From RDYJ01 sp034931405 (GTDB lineage: Bacteria > Cyanobacteriota > Cyanobacteriia > Cyanobacteriales > Nostocaceae), in assembly GCF_034931405.1 (NCBI RefSeq), contig NZ_JAYGHA010000001.1:62001-126000 (forward strand): a stretch of 64,000 nucleotides of DNA, read 5' to 3'. The notes under the pieces are model-generated. The model was not told the origin of the DNA. It saw only the letters and a program-made list of their open reading frames with translations, and made no database searches. Every line of letters starts with the position of its first letter. Within the stretch, counting starts at the first letter, position 1. The position numbers were made by a program, and so were the translations under genes. Positions 17,982 through 27,407 of this stretch are shown one piece after another.

Positions 17982-18758
17982 TTACTTCCCTGTGAGTTTC
18001 ACTAAACCAACACCACCAAAATAAAGACCTAAAACTGCTCCTGCTAAAAGACTTTGAGTTAAAGGATCAGTAGAAGGTGTAAGAATAGCTCCCAAAACCA
18101 CTGCAAACATAATTACAAACCGCCAACCAGCTAACATTTGCACTGAAGAAACAATACCTAAATTACTTAGCAATAATTGAATAATCGGAATTTGAAATGC
18201 TAAACCCGTGCTAAATAAAAGCAACAAGACAAACTCAAAATACTTTTCAATTGACCACAGTTGTTCTACCACATCTGCACCATAGTTGATGAAGAATTGC
18301 AAAGCTGCGGGAATCAGCAGCAAATAAGCAAATACTAACCCCCCCACAAAAAGTACACTCGATCCCAAAACCACAGGACCTAACAAACGACGCTCACGAC
18401 GAGTCAAACCGGGAAGTACAAACTGGATAATTTGGTAGAGAATAAAAGGACTAGCAAGCACCAAACCGCTGTAACCAGCAACTTTGATGGAGACAAAGAA
18501 ATATTCTCCCGGTGCTAGTTGCAGAAATTTTATCCCCCGCGCTGGGATTTCCAATAACTGCACTAAGGGTTTAACGACGATAAAACAGCCAATTATACCC
18601 ACTACTACAGCGATTAAAGCGTAAAAAATTCGCCACCGCAATTCTTCCAAATGGTCAGAAAAAGACATTTCTAGCTCATCTGGTAAGTCATCTAGGGAAT
18701 TAACTGCATCGGGAGAATTAGGAGAATTAATAGTATCTACTTCTGGTAAAGGTGTCAT
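17982..18758 (-). CDS. tatC: Twin-arginine translocase subunit TatC
   Basis: A 258-residue membrane protein with six predicted hydrophobic helices. The hallmark N-terminal motif is present (SFSDHLEELRWRIFYAL; the SxxxHLxELRxR signature), as is the family-typical GLTRRERR cytoplasmic loop. TatC binds twin-arginine signal peptides and forms the core of the Tat pathway for folded proteins in the thylakoid and plasma membranes. The first 30 residues are a poorly conserved acidic extension. No tatA or tatB gene lies beside it, as is common in cyanobacteria. Confidence 0.95.
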   Translation of the reverse strand: MTPLPEVDTINSPNSPDAVNSLDDLPDELEMSFSDHLEELRWRIFYALIAVVVGIIGCFIVVKPLVQLLEIPARGIKFLQLAPGEYFFVSIKVAGYSGLVLASPFILYQIIQFVLPGLTRRERRLLGPVVLGSSVLFVGGLVFAYLLLIPAALQFFINYGADVVEQLWSIEKYFEFVLLLLFSTGLAFQIPIIQLLLSNLGIVSSVQMLAGWRFVIMFAVVLGAILTPSTDPLTQSLLAGAVLGLYFGGVGLVKLTGK

Positions 18759-19321
18759 GAGTTAATTTATCAGCAACATTCCTTAACTATTTTATCTGCC
18801 TGAGCGACTAGCAATGGAGGTTTTTCAAGTTTTGAAAAAATTTTCCGGTTGTATGATGTTGCGTCTGCATAAGTGAGTTATAAGACATCTTTCAAGGAAT
18901 AACTACGCAAACTAAGTATGAAACCGTTAATTTATTTATCACGTCTTGGGTAGCTAATACTGCTATGCGGATGTCAAAACTCAAAACTTAAAAAGTGCAT
19001 AATCTCAAACCTGTGGTTGATTTATCATGATAGCTACTGAGGATTGTTTGCGTTCAGGTATACGTAACTCCTATAGGGATNNNNNNNNNNNNNNNNNNNN
19101 NNNNNNNNNNNNNNNNNNNNNNNNNNNNNNNNNNNNNNNNNNNNNNNNNNNNNNNNNNNNGATTTTTTCAAAATTCAAATATGAGTCCTATAGATCATTG
19201 GTAATTACTATAAATACAAAACAAAGCTAAAAATAAATGAGCGAGAATTCTATGATAATATATGGTGGAGATATGGGATTTAAATTAAACTATGACATTG
19301 AAAATAACAGCGATGAGTTAA
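18759..19321. other. Gene-free stretch containing an 80-bp assembly gap
   Basis: Bases 19081-19160 are N, an unresolved gap. The flanks are AT-rich, with short frames only. I see no supported gene, RNA or strong promoter. A short frame beginning at 19027 runs into the gap and cannot be judged. Confidence 0.7.
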
Positions 19322-19441
19322 AAGATTGATGAGTTAACCAGTGTTAGTTTCAGTCCTGATGGTAAAACTCTGGCTGCGGGTAGTGGTAATGGAACAGTAA
19401 TTTTACGCAACCTGTCAGATATTAAGTTGGATATGTTATGA
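19322..19441 (+). pseudogene. WD40-repeat protein remnant
   Basis: The frame reads DELTSVSFSPDGKTLAAGSG, then NGTVILRNL and a stop: one WD40 blade (VSFSPDGKTLAAGSxDGTVxLW type) of about 35 residues without start codon or neighbouring repeats. Cyanobacterial WD40 proteins normally carry several such blades, so this is a fragment left by deletion. The nearby assembly gap makes rearrangement or mis-joining possible. Confidence 0.65.
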
Positions 19442-19538
19442 AAACGCAGATGTGGATTATTGCAGGATTATTTGCATCATAATCCGAAAGTTACCAGGAG
19501 CGATCGCTCTTTGTGTAGCCACTAATAATACCACAATA

Positions 19539-19709
19539 TTACTTATCTGTCAGGTAGTTAGCTACCTCTTCTAAGGTTTGAATCAAATTCTCTAAAGTAT
19601 AAACACTGGGTTGATCTTGTTCAGCATTATGGTTATCAGTAGAAACTTGGTTTGAATTCTGAGAAATACTTTGGTTGAGAACTTGCATGGATTTTTTTCC
19701 CTGAGTCAT
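19539..19709 (-). CDS. Small hypothetical protein, 56 residues
   Basis: This runs from ATG at 19709 to TAA at 19539. The protein is polar, starts MTQGKKSMQVLNQSI, has an Asn/Gln/Ser-rich first half, and ends in a predicted amphipathic helix (YTLENLIQTLEEVANYLTDK). I do not recognise the family. The codon pattern and the compact helix suggest a real small protein rather than chance, but there is no operon context and it lies among gene remnants. Confidence 0.4.
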   Translation of the reverse strand: MTQGKKSMQVLNQSISQNSNQVSTDNHNAEQDQPSVYTLENLIQTLEEVANYLTDK

Positions 19710-20430
<721 letters not shown>

Positions 20431-20503
20431 TGCGCCCTGCTGGAATCGAACCAGCCTGAAGACGAATTATGAGTTCGTTGCCTCCCCAATCGGCCAAAGG
20501 CGC
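20431..20503 (-). tRNA. tRNA with CAU anticodon (tRNA-Met type)
   Basis: Read on the minus strand, this 73-nt sequence folds as a cloverleaf. The acceptor is GCGCCTT/AGGGCGC, the D stem GCC/GGC, the anticodon stem ACGAA/TTCGT with loop CTCATAA (anticodon CAU), and the T arm GCTGG-TTCGATT-CCAGC. No CCA is encoded. The first acceptor pair is G-C, so an initiator tRNA (which lacks a paired 1-72) is unlikely. Elongator Met or lysidine-modified Ile remains possible; I favour Met. Confidence 0.93.
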
Positions 20504-20719
20504 TTGTTGTGCTAGATTTTAGTTTTGTCTACCTAAGCTTTCATGCTAACTCTTTGCTATTATTTGAGCTTGAGTCAATGATTTTTAGCTTTTAGACAAA
20601 CGCACATCCATAACTATAGCATGATTTTACAACCTGATGCAAAATTTTAAAAAAAATTTCTAGTTTACCCAGGTAATAGGTGATCAGTAATTGGTAATTA
20701 GGAAAAATAACATTAATTA

Positions 20720-20757
20720 CCCAATCCCCAGTCCCTAGTCCCTAGTCCCCAATCCCT
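20720..20757. repeat. CCCAATC/CCCAGTC/CCCTAGT heptamer array
   Basis: Five to six heptamers of the CCCCAAT/CCCCAGT family with CCCTAGT variants, about 100 bp before the next gene. Confidence 0.8.
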
Positions 20758-20858
20758 GTCTTTCTTGACTAATATTGATTAAGTTTTTGTAATAATTGGG
20801 GTTAAACGCCTCAATTTTGGTAAATAAAATCGGTTTTTTCTGTAATAGATTGTCAGCG

Positions 20859-21560
20859 ATGAAAATAAATTCCACTGTAATTCTGACGTTGATTTTGTTA
20901 ACCCTGATGTTGGGTGCAGGTTCTGTGAGCGCATTCTTGGGGTTTTCAATGGGAAGTTCTGCTCTCAAGGGTGTGACATCACCAGATGGTCGTCCCGCAT
21001 CTAAATTTGCCAGTAATAAGAATAATAACGCTCAATCGACGGAAGTAGCCCTCTTGAAAGAGGAGGATATTCTCAAGACTGTCAAAGGGAGAATTCAAGA
21101 TAATAAAACCGCTAACCAAATAAACAAGCGTGAAGAAGACGAAGAAGAAATCAAAGCTCAGAAGCCTGAACCAGAGGAAAAGCCGGAAGAAGTGACGGCA
21201 GAAAAACTAGACCCAGGATTTCCGGTTGTGGCTGAGAGTGAAGGTGTAACCATGTCTGTACAATCAGTGCGCTACTCTGGTGGTGATTTATTACTAAAAG
21301 TCAAAATGCAAAATAAAAGTGCTGATTCTGTACGCTTTCTATATAGTTTTCTGGATGTTACTGATGATAAAGATAGAACACTAAGCGCCATTACAGAAGG
21401 ATTGCCAGCCGAATTACCGGGTAAGAGTACCACATTTACGGGGACAATCAGTATTCCCACAGCTTTACTTGATGATGTGAGCAACATATCACTAGCACTA
21501 ACAGATTATCCCGCTCAAAAACTGAAATTACAGTTATCTGATATTCCTGTGGAAAAATAG
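20859..21560 (+). CDS. Secreted or membrane-anchored hypothetical protein
   Basis: A 233-residue protein from ATG 20859; an in-frame TTG at 20796 would add a non-conserved stretch before the signal. Residues 1-30 (MKINSTVILTLILLTLMLG) form a signal or anchor helix. Residues about 90-130 are a highly acidic/basic Glu-Lys-Pro linker. Residues about 140-233 form a beta-rich domain (VTMSVQSVRYSGGDLLLKVK, SLALTDYPAQKLKLQLSDIP) resembling DUF4352/Ig-like extracytoplasmic domains. The function is unknown. The next gene, a CNNM-type transporter, begins 54 bp downstream and may be co-transcribed. Confidence 0.65.
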   Translation: MKINSTVILTLILLTLMLGAGSVSAFLGFSMGSSALKGVTSPDGRPASKFASNKNNNAQSTEVALLKEEDILKTVKGRIQDNKTANQINKREEDEEEIKAQKPEPEEKPEEVTAEKLDPGFPVVAESEGVTMSVQSVRYSGGDLLLKVKMQNKSADSVRFLYSFLDVTDDKDRTLSAITEGLPAELPGKSTTFTGTISIPTALLDDVSNISLALTDYPAQKLKLQLSDIPVEK

Positions 21561-21614
21561 AAATGCTATTGTTAGCTTTTTAGTATCGACGTAATTTTTA
21601 CACGAACTTTAGCG

Positions 21615-22973
21615 GTGAGCGGTTTTTCCCAGTTAATTTGGACAGATATAGGGTTGAAATTGTTGTCAGTGCTACTGCTGATAGCAATTAACGCCTTTTT
21701 TGTGACAGCGGAATTTTCAATGGTGACAGTGCGGCGCACACGTATCCATCAGCTGGTTCAAGCTGGTGATATACCGGCTATGTCCGTAGAAATATTACAA
21801 CGTAGTATTGACAGGTTGCTATCTACTGCTCAATTAGGTATTACTCTCTCTAGTTTGGCACTAGGTTGGATTGGAGAAACTACCATTGTGGTGCTGATGG
21901 AAGCATGGTTAAAATCCTGGCCTTTACCTGGAAGTTTGAGTAATTTTCTCGCTCATTCTCTATCAGTTCCCATTACCTTTTTCTTAATTGCTTATTTGCA
22001 AATTGTTTTAGGGGAATTATTTCCTAAATCAGTAGCAATGCTTTATTCAGAACAACTAGCCAGGTTTTTGGGTCCTGCAGTTAAAGCCATAGTTCGTTTT
22101 TTCAGCCCCGTGATTTGGATTCTCAATCAATCCACTCGTTATCTATTGCGATTATTTGGCATTGAATACACAGGTCAAAGTTGGAGACCACCAGTTACTC
22201 CTGAAGAATTGCAACTGATTATATCCACAGAACGGGAATCAACAGGTTTAGAATTATCAGAACGAGAATTACTTAATAATGTCTTTGAGTTTGGAGAAAT
22301 CACCGCCCAGGATGTGATGATTCCCCGTACCAACATTATTGCTTTACCAGAAAATGCCAGCTTCCAGTCATTACTTGACGAAATAGCCTCTGTTGGTCAT
22401 TCCCGTTATCCTGTTATTGGTGAATCCTTAGACGATATTCGTGGTATTGTTTATTTTCAAGATTTAGCTAAACCTTTAGCGACTGGAAAACTAACTTTAG
22501 AGACACAAATTCAACCTTGGATACGTCCCCCCCGATTTGTCCCAGAACAGACACTTTTGAGTGAATTATTGCCAATGATGCAGCAAGAAAAACCAGCTAT
22601 GGTAATTGTTGTTAATGAATTTGGCGCTACTGTGGGACTGGTGACAATTCAAGATGTCATTGCTGAAATCATTGGTAATGCCGGTGAAGCAGGAATGATT
22701 GATGACTTGCTCATCGAAATGTTAGATAAGCAAAAATTTTTAGTCCAAGCACAGATAAACCTAGAAGAACTTAATGAAGTTTTACATCTTAATTTACCCT
22801 TGACACGAGACTATCAAACCTTGGGAGGCTTTTTACTTTATCAGTTACAAAGAATCCCCATTAAAGGTGAAATTGTTCACTATGACAATCTGGAATTTAC
22901 TGTAGTATCAGTTATTGGACCCCGGTTGCACCAAATTCAAATTAAAAGAATTTCAGATGAATCTTCAGATTAA
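21615..22973 (+). CDS. CNNM/HlyC-CorC family membrane protein (DUF21-CBS-CorC)
   Basis: A 452-residue protein starting at GTG. DUF21 with three to four hydrophobic helices (about 15-190) carries NAFFVTAEFSMVTVRRTR and the ELFPKSVA motif. A CBS pair follows (about 215-340: VMIPRTNIIALP, VVNEFGATVGLVTIQDV), then a CorC_HlyC/transporter-associated domain (about 355-440). Family members are linked to Mg2+/Co2+ efflux or Na+-coupled Mg2+ transport; the older name hemolysin is misleading. The CBS pair probably binds Mg-ATP. The upstream secreted protein gene may be in the same transcript. Confidence 0.88.
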   Translation: MSGFSQLIWTDIGLKLLSVLLLIAINAFFVTAEFSMVTVRRTRIHQLVQAGDIPAMSVEILQRSIDRLLSTAQLGITLSSLALGWIGETTIVVLMEAWLKSWPLPGSLSNFLAHSLSVPITFFLIAYLQIVLGELFPKSVAMLYSEQLARFLGPAVKAIVRFFSPVIWILNQSTRYLLRLFGIEYTGQSWRPPVTPEELQLIISTERESTGLELSERELLNNVFEFGEITAQDVMIPRTNIIALPENASFQSLLDEIASVGHSRYPVIGESLDDIRGIVYFQDLAKPLATGKLTLETQIQPWIRPPRFVPEQTLLSELLPMMQQEKPAMVIVVNEFGATVGLVTIQDVIAEIIGNAGEAGMIDDLLIEMLDKQKFLVQAQINLEELNEVLHLNLPLTRDYQTLGGFLLYQLQRIPIKGEIVHYDNLEFTVVSVIGPRLHQIQIKRISDESSD

Positions 22974-22986
22974 AACAAATTATAAG

Positions 22987-23661
22987 CTACACATAATCAA
23001 CAGTATCTTCTAAACCCAACTGGGCAAAAGCAGCTAACCGCAACTGACAAGAATCACAAACTCCACAAGCTTTATCACCACCAGCATAACAAGACCAAGT
23101 TAAATTCCAAGGTACACCTAACTGATTGCCAAGTTGGATAATTTCAGTTTTCTTTAAATTAATTAGTGGTGTAATAATTTGAATAGGTTGTCCAACGCGG
23201 CCTTGTTTAGTTCCCAAGCGAAAAACTTCTTGCATGGCTTGGATATAATCAGGACGACAATCAGGATAACCAGAATAATCTAAAGCATTCACACCAATGT
23301 ATACCCGTTCTGCGCCGATAGTTTCCGCATAGCCCAAAGCAAAACTTAAAAAAATAGTATTCCGGGCAGGGACATAAGTCACAGGAATATTTTGTGACAT
23401 TTCATCTAGAGAACGTTGTCGAGGTAAAGCGATCGCATTATCCGTCAAAGCTGAACCACCCCATAGCCGTAAATCAAAATTCACTACCTGATGTTGAACT
23501 ACTCCTACAGATTCGGCTACAAACATAGCTGATTGCAATTCTCGGCGGTGTCGCTGCTGGTAATCAAAGGAAATCGCGTAACATTCACAACCATCAACCT
23601 TAGCTTGGTAGAGAACCGTAGAAGAATCTAATCCCCCAGACAACAGAATTACAGCTTTCAT
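22987..23661 (-). CDS. queC: 7-cyano-7-deazaguanine synthase QueC
   Basis: A 224-residue soluble enzyme that converts 7-carboxy-7-deazaguanine to preQ0 with ATP and ammonia in the queuosine pathway. The PP-loop is LSGGLDSSTVLYQA near the N-terminus. The C-terminal zinc site is CYAGGDKACGVCDSCQLR, which gives the four Cys ligands. Length and motif spacing match QueC. No other que gene is adjacent. It is convergent with the CNNM gene, with 13 bp between stops. Confidence 0.96.
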   Translation of the reverse strand: MKAVILLSGGLDSSTVLYQAKVDGCECYAISFDYQQRHRRELQSAMFVAESVGVVQHQVVNFDLRLWGGSALTDNAIALPRQRSLDEMSQNIPVTYVPARNTIFLSFALGYAETIGAERVYIGVNALDYSGYPDCRPDYIQAMQEVFRLGTKQGRVGQPIQIITPLINLKKTEIIQLGNQLGVPWNLTWSCYAGGDKACGVCDSCQLRLAAFAQLGLEDTVDYV

Positions 23662-24181
23662 GATTCAAAATAACCCCAAAAAATCACTAACACCAATTTC
23701 CCCCAAAAGGTGAGACAATCAACAAAATGCAACAAAGAAAAAATTAAATTCAAAATGCAAAAAATAATTTACGGTATCAATGACAACATTTTTACAAACA
23801 ATCTTGCTAAAAATCACACATATTGCTAACTTTACCGAAACATAAATGTAATCAATTTATCCGTTTGAACATCAAGTAGTTATCTGAGTTATTAATTGCC
23901 TAACTGTCACCTGAGAACTATAACTTAGGGATTACAGGGATTGTTAAGTCAACAAAACAACACATTTTCCTTTGTGTTAATTACAAACAATGCTGCAATT
24001 AATAACTAACTATCCAAAAGTTAGCAAGATAGTGGGAACTGAACATAAACTTTGAAATTCTTCATAAATAGAACCACTATGTTACCATCTGGATGGTTTT
24101 AGACGGATCGCACTTGGCGCTTAAGTATAAAGTCCAACGACCGTAGCGGCTCTAAATTTGGTGGTTGAGGAGAAAATAATA
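23662..24181. other. 520-bp AT-rich divergent intergenic region
   Basis: This lies between queC and the oxidoreductase, which diverge, so it must carry promoters for both. I see no convincing sigma-70 boxes, riboswitch or conserved RNA. No preQ1-class aptamer was recognised upstream of queC by eye. Confidence 0.5.
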
Positions 24182-25264
24182 GTGCAGAATAGCATGTCAG
24201 TGGCAGAACCAAATCTATATTCACAGCGCAACCAGCCACGAGCAATCCGCATAGGCGTGATTGGGGTGGGTAACATGGGACAACATCACACCCGCGTATT
24301 GAGTTCAATGAAAGATGTTGAACTAGTAGGCGTTTCCGATATTAACGTTGAACGAGGCTTAGAAACCGCCAGTAAATACAAAGTCCGGTTTTTTGAGGAT
24401 TACTGCGACCTGCTACCCCATATAGACGCAGTTTGTATTGCTGTCCCCACCCGCTTACATTATGCCGTAGGCATCAACTGTCTGTTAGCGGGAATTCATG
24501 TTCTGATTGAAAAGCCAATTGCTGCGAGTATTGCTGAAGCTGAATCTCTCGTCAACGCTGCTGCTGAATCTCAATGTATTTTGCAAGTAGGCCACATTGA
24601 ACGTTTTAATCCAGCCTTTAGAGAACTCAATCAAGTCCTGAAAACAGAGGAAGTCTTAGCTTTAGAAGCTCATCGCATGAGTCCCTATTCAGCTAGAGCA
24701 AATGATGTTTCAGTAGTGCTGGATTTAATGATCCATGACATTGACCTACTTTTAGAATTAGCTGGTTCTCCCGTGGTGAAATTGACAGCTAATGGTACTC
24801 GTTCCCTAGACTCTGGTTATTTAGATTATGTGACTGCCACCTTGGGCTTTGCCAATGGGATTGTCGCCACTCTCACCGCCAGTAAAGTCACTCACCGGAA
24901 AATTCGCCGCATAGTTGCCCATTGCAAAAATTCATTCACTGAAGCCGATTTTCTCAAGAATGAAATTTTGATTCATCGCCAAACTAATACCAGCCCTCAC
25001 AACGACCATCGCCAGGTACTTTACAAGCAAGATGGTTTGATAGAAAAAGTCTATACTAGTAACATTCAACCACTAAGTGCAGAGTTAGAGCATTTTGTCA
25101 ACTGTGTGCATGGTGGCAATCAGCCTTCTGTGGGTGGCGAACAAGCTTTAAAAGCTCTGAGATTGGCTAGTTTAATTGAGCAGATGGCTGTGGAAGAGCG
25201 GGTTTGGAACCCATTAGAATGGCAATCTGAATCGAGAGTACAGTCATTAACGCCAACTGTCTAA
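24182..25264 (+). CDS. Gfo/Idh/MocA family NAD(P)-dependent oxidoreductase
   Basis: A 360-residue soluble enzyme. The N-terminal Rossmann fold is shown by RIGVIGVGNMGQHHTRVLSS. The family signature is EKPIAASIAEAESLV (catalytic Lys in EKP), and the C-terminal beta-sheet domain includes VVLDLMIHDIDLLLELAGSP with the conserved H-D-I-D. I chose GTG at 24182 because GAGGAG lies 9 nt upstream; ATG 24194 is the alternative, and an upstream TTG is unlikely. The substrate is probably a sugar, inositol or UDP-sugar derivative but cannot be assigned. The gene ends immediately before a long heptamer-repeat block. Confidence 0.85.
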   Translation: MQNSMSVAEPNLYSQRNQPRAIRIGVIGVGNMGQHHTRVLSSMKDVELVGVSDINVERGLETASKYKVRFFEDYCDLLPHIDAVCIAVPTRLHYAVGINCLLAGIHVLIEKPIAASIAEAESLVNAAAESQCILQVGHIERFNPAFRELNQVLKTEEVLALEAHRMSPYSARANDVSVVLDLMIHDIDLLLELAGSPVVKLTANGTRSLDSGYLDYVTATLGFANGIVATLTASKVTHRKIRRIVAHCKNSFTEADFLKNEILIHRQTNTSPHNDHRQVLYKQDGLIEKVYTSNIQPLSAELEHFVNCVHGGNQPSVGGEQALKALRLASLIEQMAVEERVWNPLEWQSESRVQSLTPTV

Positions 25265-25267
25265 AAG

Positions 25268-25448
25268 AGGTGACAGGTGACAGGTGACAGGTGACAGGTG
25301 ACAGTGAAGAGGAAAGGGAGCAGGGGAGCAGGGGAGCAGGGGAGAATAACTTTTTTCTATTCCCAGTCCCCAATCCCCAATCCCCAATCCCCAATCCCCA
25401 ATCCCCAATCCCCAATCCCTAATCCCCAATCCCCAATCCCCAATCCCT
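25268..25448. repeat. Composite repeat: GTGACAG array, GGGGAGCA units, CCCCAAT array
   Basis: Five GTGACAG heptamers (25268-25304) are followed by AGGGGAGC units (25315-25343), the spacer GAATAACTTTTTTCTATTC, and about twelve CCCCAAT heptamers ending at 25448. From the GGGGAGC part onward it matches, base for base over about 65 bp, the block inside the large kinase gene at 10591. The array stops 3 bp before the dedA-like start codon. Confidence 0.95.
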
Positions 25449-25451
25449 AAT

Positions 25452-26075
25452 ATGCTCGAATGGATAACTAACACCATCAACTCTTTGGGATATGCAGGAA
25501 TCGCTCTACTGATGTTCTTGGAGAATGTATTTCCCCCCATACCTTCTGAATTGATTATGCCGCTGGCAGGATTTACAGCCAGTCCTTACCAACCAGGAGG
25601 TGCAAAACTAAATATATTGGGCGTATTGTTATCAGGACTTTTGGGTTCAGTAGCGGGCGCACTGATCTGGTACTATCCAGGTAAATTCTTGGAAGAACGA
25701 CGCTTAAAGAAACTAGCCAACAAGTACGGTAAGTGGCTGGCTATATCTAGCGAAGATATTGATAAGGCTAAAAGCTGGTTCAACAGACAAGGTGGGAAAG
25801 CAGTATTAATTGGTCGTCTTGTGCCGGGAATCCGTACCTTAATCTCTGTTCCCGCAGGTATGAGCAATATGCCCTTGCTGCCTTTCTTATTCTACACCAC
25901 CCTTGGTAGTGCTGCCTGGGTTGCCTTGCTCACTTATGCAGGATACTTGTTAGGAACTCAGTATGAACTTGTGGACAAATACTTTGCCCCTGTATCTAAA
26001 ATTGTGCTGGGTAGTCTAATTCTGGTATTCCTATTTTGGGTACTCAAGCGCAAACGCCAGGAAAATCGGAGATAA
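25452..26075 (+). CDS. DedA family membrane protein
   Basis: A 207-residue membrane protein with the DedA/SNARE-associated pattern: FLENVFPPIPSELIMPLAGF near the N-terminus and GGKAVLIGRLVPGIRTLISVPAG in the middle (conserved R-x-x-P-G-x-R). Several hydrophobic segments follow and it ends in a basic tail. DedA proteins act as flippases or transporters for undecaprenyl phosphate or phospholipids and influence membrane potential. The start ATG lies only 3 bp downstream of a CCCCAAT repeat array, so there is no normal Shine-Dalgarno sequence and the upstream regulatory region has been replaced by repeat DNA. Confidence 0.9.
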   Translation: MLEWITNTINSLGYAGIALLMFLENVFPPIPSELIMPLAGFTASPYQPGGAKLNILGVLLSGLLGSVAGALIWYYPGKFLEERRLKKLANKYGKWLAISSEDIDKAKSWFNRQGGKAVLIGRLVPGIRTLISVPAGMSNMPLLPFLFYTTLGSAAWVALLTYAGYLLGTQYELVDKYFAPVSKIVLGSLILVFLFWVLKRKRQENRR

Positions 26076-26259
26076 ATTTAGTTCGGTCAAAGACAAAGAA
26101 TATTTCTAGTACAAAATAATGCTAAATTTTCCATCGACTACAATAAATTTTGACGTATTTCTAGCTACACTTGACCCAACTGAAAATTTTTCTGATCTTG
26201 CATTTTTGTAAGATAGGCATGATAACTTTTTACAGTTAAGTTACCACATAGGAGATTTC

Positions 26260-27399
26260 ATGACAGACCAACCTCCCATAGCTAATCCAATGAATGCCGC
26301 AGCTATACCCATGAACCGAGTATCGGCATCAACCCCTATAAACAACGTTAATAAGCCAGTTGGTGTTTCAGGGAAAAATATTCTCAGTGTTGACTTGGGT
26401 AGAACCTCTACCAAAACTTGTGTCAGCCGCGAACCTGGTAATGTGGCCTTCATCCCTGCCAATGTCAAGCAAATGTCAATTGAACAAGTACGAGGTGGAG
26501 TATTTGAATCTAGGGCAACTGATCCTTTAATGGATTTATGGCTGGAATATCAAGGCAGTGGTTATGCTGTAGGGCAGTTAGCAGCAGACTTTGGCGCAAA
26601 TCTAGGAGTCGGACAATCTAAGGTAGATGATGCACTGGTAAAAGTGTTGGCAGCTGCTGGCTACTTTAAACTCAAAGATGAAATTTCGGTTGTATTGGGT
26701 CTGCCTTTCCTTTCCTTAGAACAATTTGAAAAGGAAAAAGCACAGTTAACTAGCTTAGTGACAGGTCCCCATGTCTTAAATTTCCGTGGGGAAGCTTTGT
26801 CGTTAAATATAACTAAGGTTTGGGTAATGCCAGAAGGTTACGGCAGTCTGCTGTGGTCTGAAGCTCAACCTAATAAAGCACCCTCATCTCCTGATTTTAC
26901 CAAAATATCCGTGGCAATTGTCGATATTGGCCATCAAACCATTGATTTCCTGATGGTGGATAACTTCCGGTTTGCTAGAGGTGCTTCCAAGAGTGAAGAA
27001 TTTGGCATGAATAAGTTTTATGAAATGGTGGCACAAGAGATACAAGGGGCTGATAGTCAATCTCTGCCTTTGATTTCTGCTGTTAATAAGCCCAAGGGTG
27101 AGCGTTTTTACCGTCCCAAAGGTGTCAGCAAGCCCACTAACCTAGATGATTTTCTCCCTAACCTCACAGAGCAGTTTTCACGGGAAATTTGCTCTCGTGT
27201 GTTAGCTTGGTTGCCTGAGCGTGTGACTGATGTGATTATCACTGGTGGTGGTGGTGAGTTCTTCTGGGAAGATGTACAACGTTTGCTCAAAGAAGCCCAG
27301 ATTAATGCCCATTTGGCCGCACCATCGCGCCAAGCTAACGCTTTAGGGCAGTATCTTTACGGAGAGGCGCAATTGTCTGCTGTTCGCGCTGCTAGGTAA
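26260..27399 (+). CDS. ParM/StbA-like actin-family ATPase
   Basis: A 379-residue protein of the actin/Hsp70/ParM superfamily. The phosphate-1 loop is SVDLGRTSTKTCV, phosphate-2 is VAIVDIGHQTIDFLMVDN, and the adenosine motif is VIITGGGGEFFWEDV. An N-terminal tail of about 40 residues is Pro/Asn-rich. A good AGGAGA ribosome binding site precedes the ATG. Such proteins polymerise to segregate plasmids, but chromosomal relatives exist in cyanobacteria. The next gene, 8 bp downstream, codes a small protein with a ribbon-helix-helix-like N-terminus and a coiled coil, as expected for a ParR-like adaptor. A filament-forming segregation or scaffold pair is inferred; no parC-like iterons are obvious upstream. 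Confidence 0.75.
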   Translation: MTDQPPIANPMNAAAIPMNRVSASTPINNVNKPVGVSGKNILSVDLGRTSTKTCVSREPGNVAFIPANVKQMSIEQVRGGVFESRATDPLMDLWLEYQGSGYAVGQLAADFGANLGVGQSKVDDALVKVLAAAGYFKLKDEISVVLGLPFLSLEQFEKEKAQLTSLVTGPHVLNFRGEALSLNITKVWVMPEGYGSLLWSEAQPNKAPSSPDFTKISVAIVDIGHQTIDFLMVDNFRFARGASKSEEFGMNKFYEMVAQEIQGADSQSLPLISAVNKPKGERFYRPKGVSKPTNLDDFLPNLTEQFSREICSRVLAWLPERVTDVIITGGGGEFFWEDVQRLLKEAQINAHLAAPSRQANALGQYLYGEAQLSAVRAAR

Positions 27400-27407
27400 T
27401 AAAACTG

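Noticed and set aside
23662..24181. preQ1 riboswitch upstream of queC
   Set aside because: I could not find the short H-type pseudoknot aptamer or an A-rich tail in the expected place; no support by eye.
25167..25540. Gly-Asp-Trp repeat frames on the minus strand
   Set aside because: GIGDWGL-type peptides are the other-strand reading of CCCCAAT heptamers.
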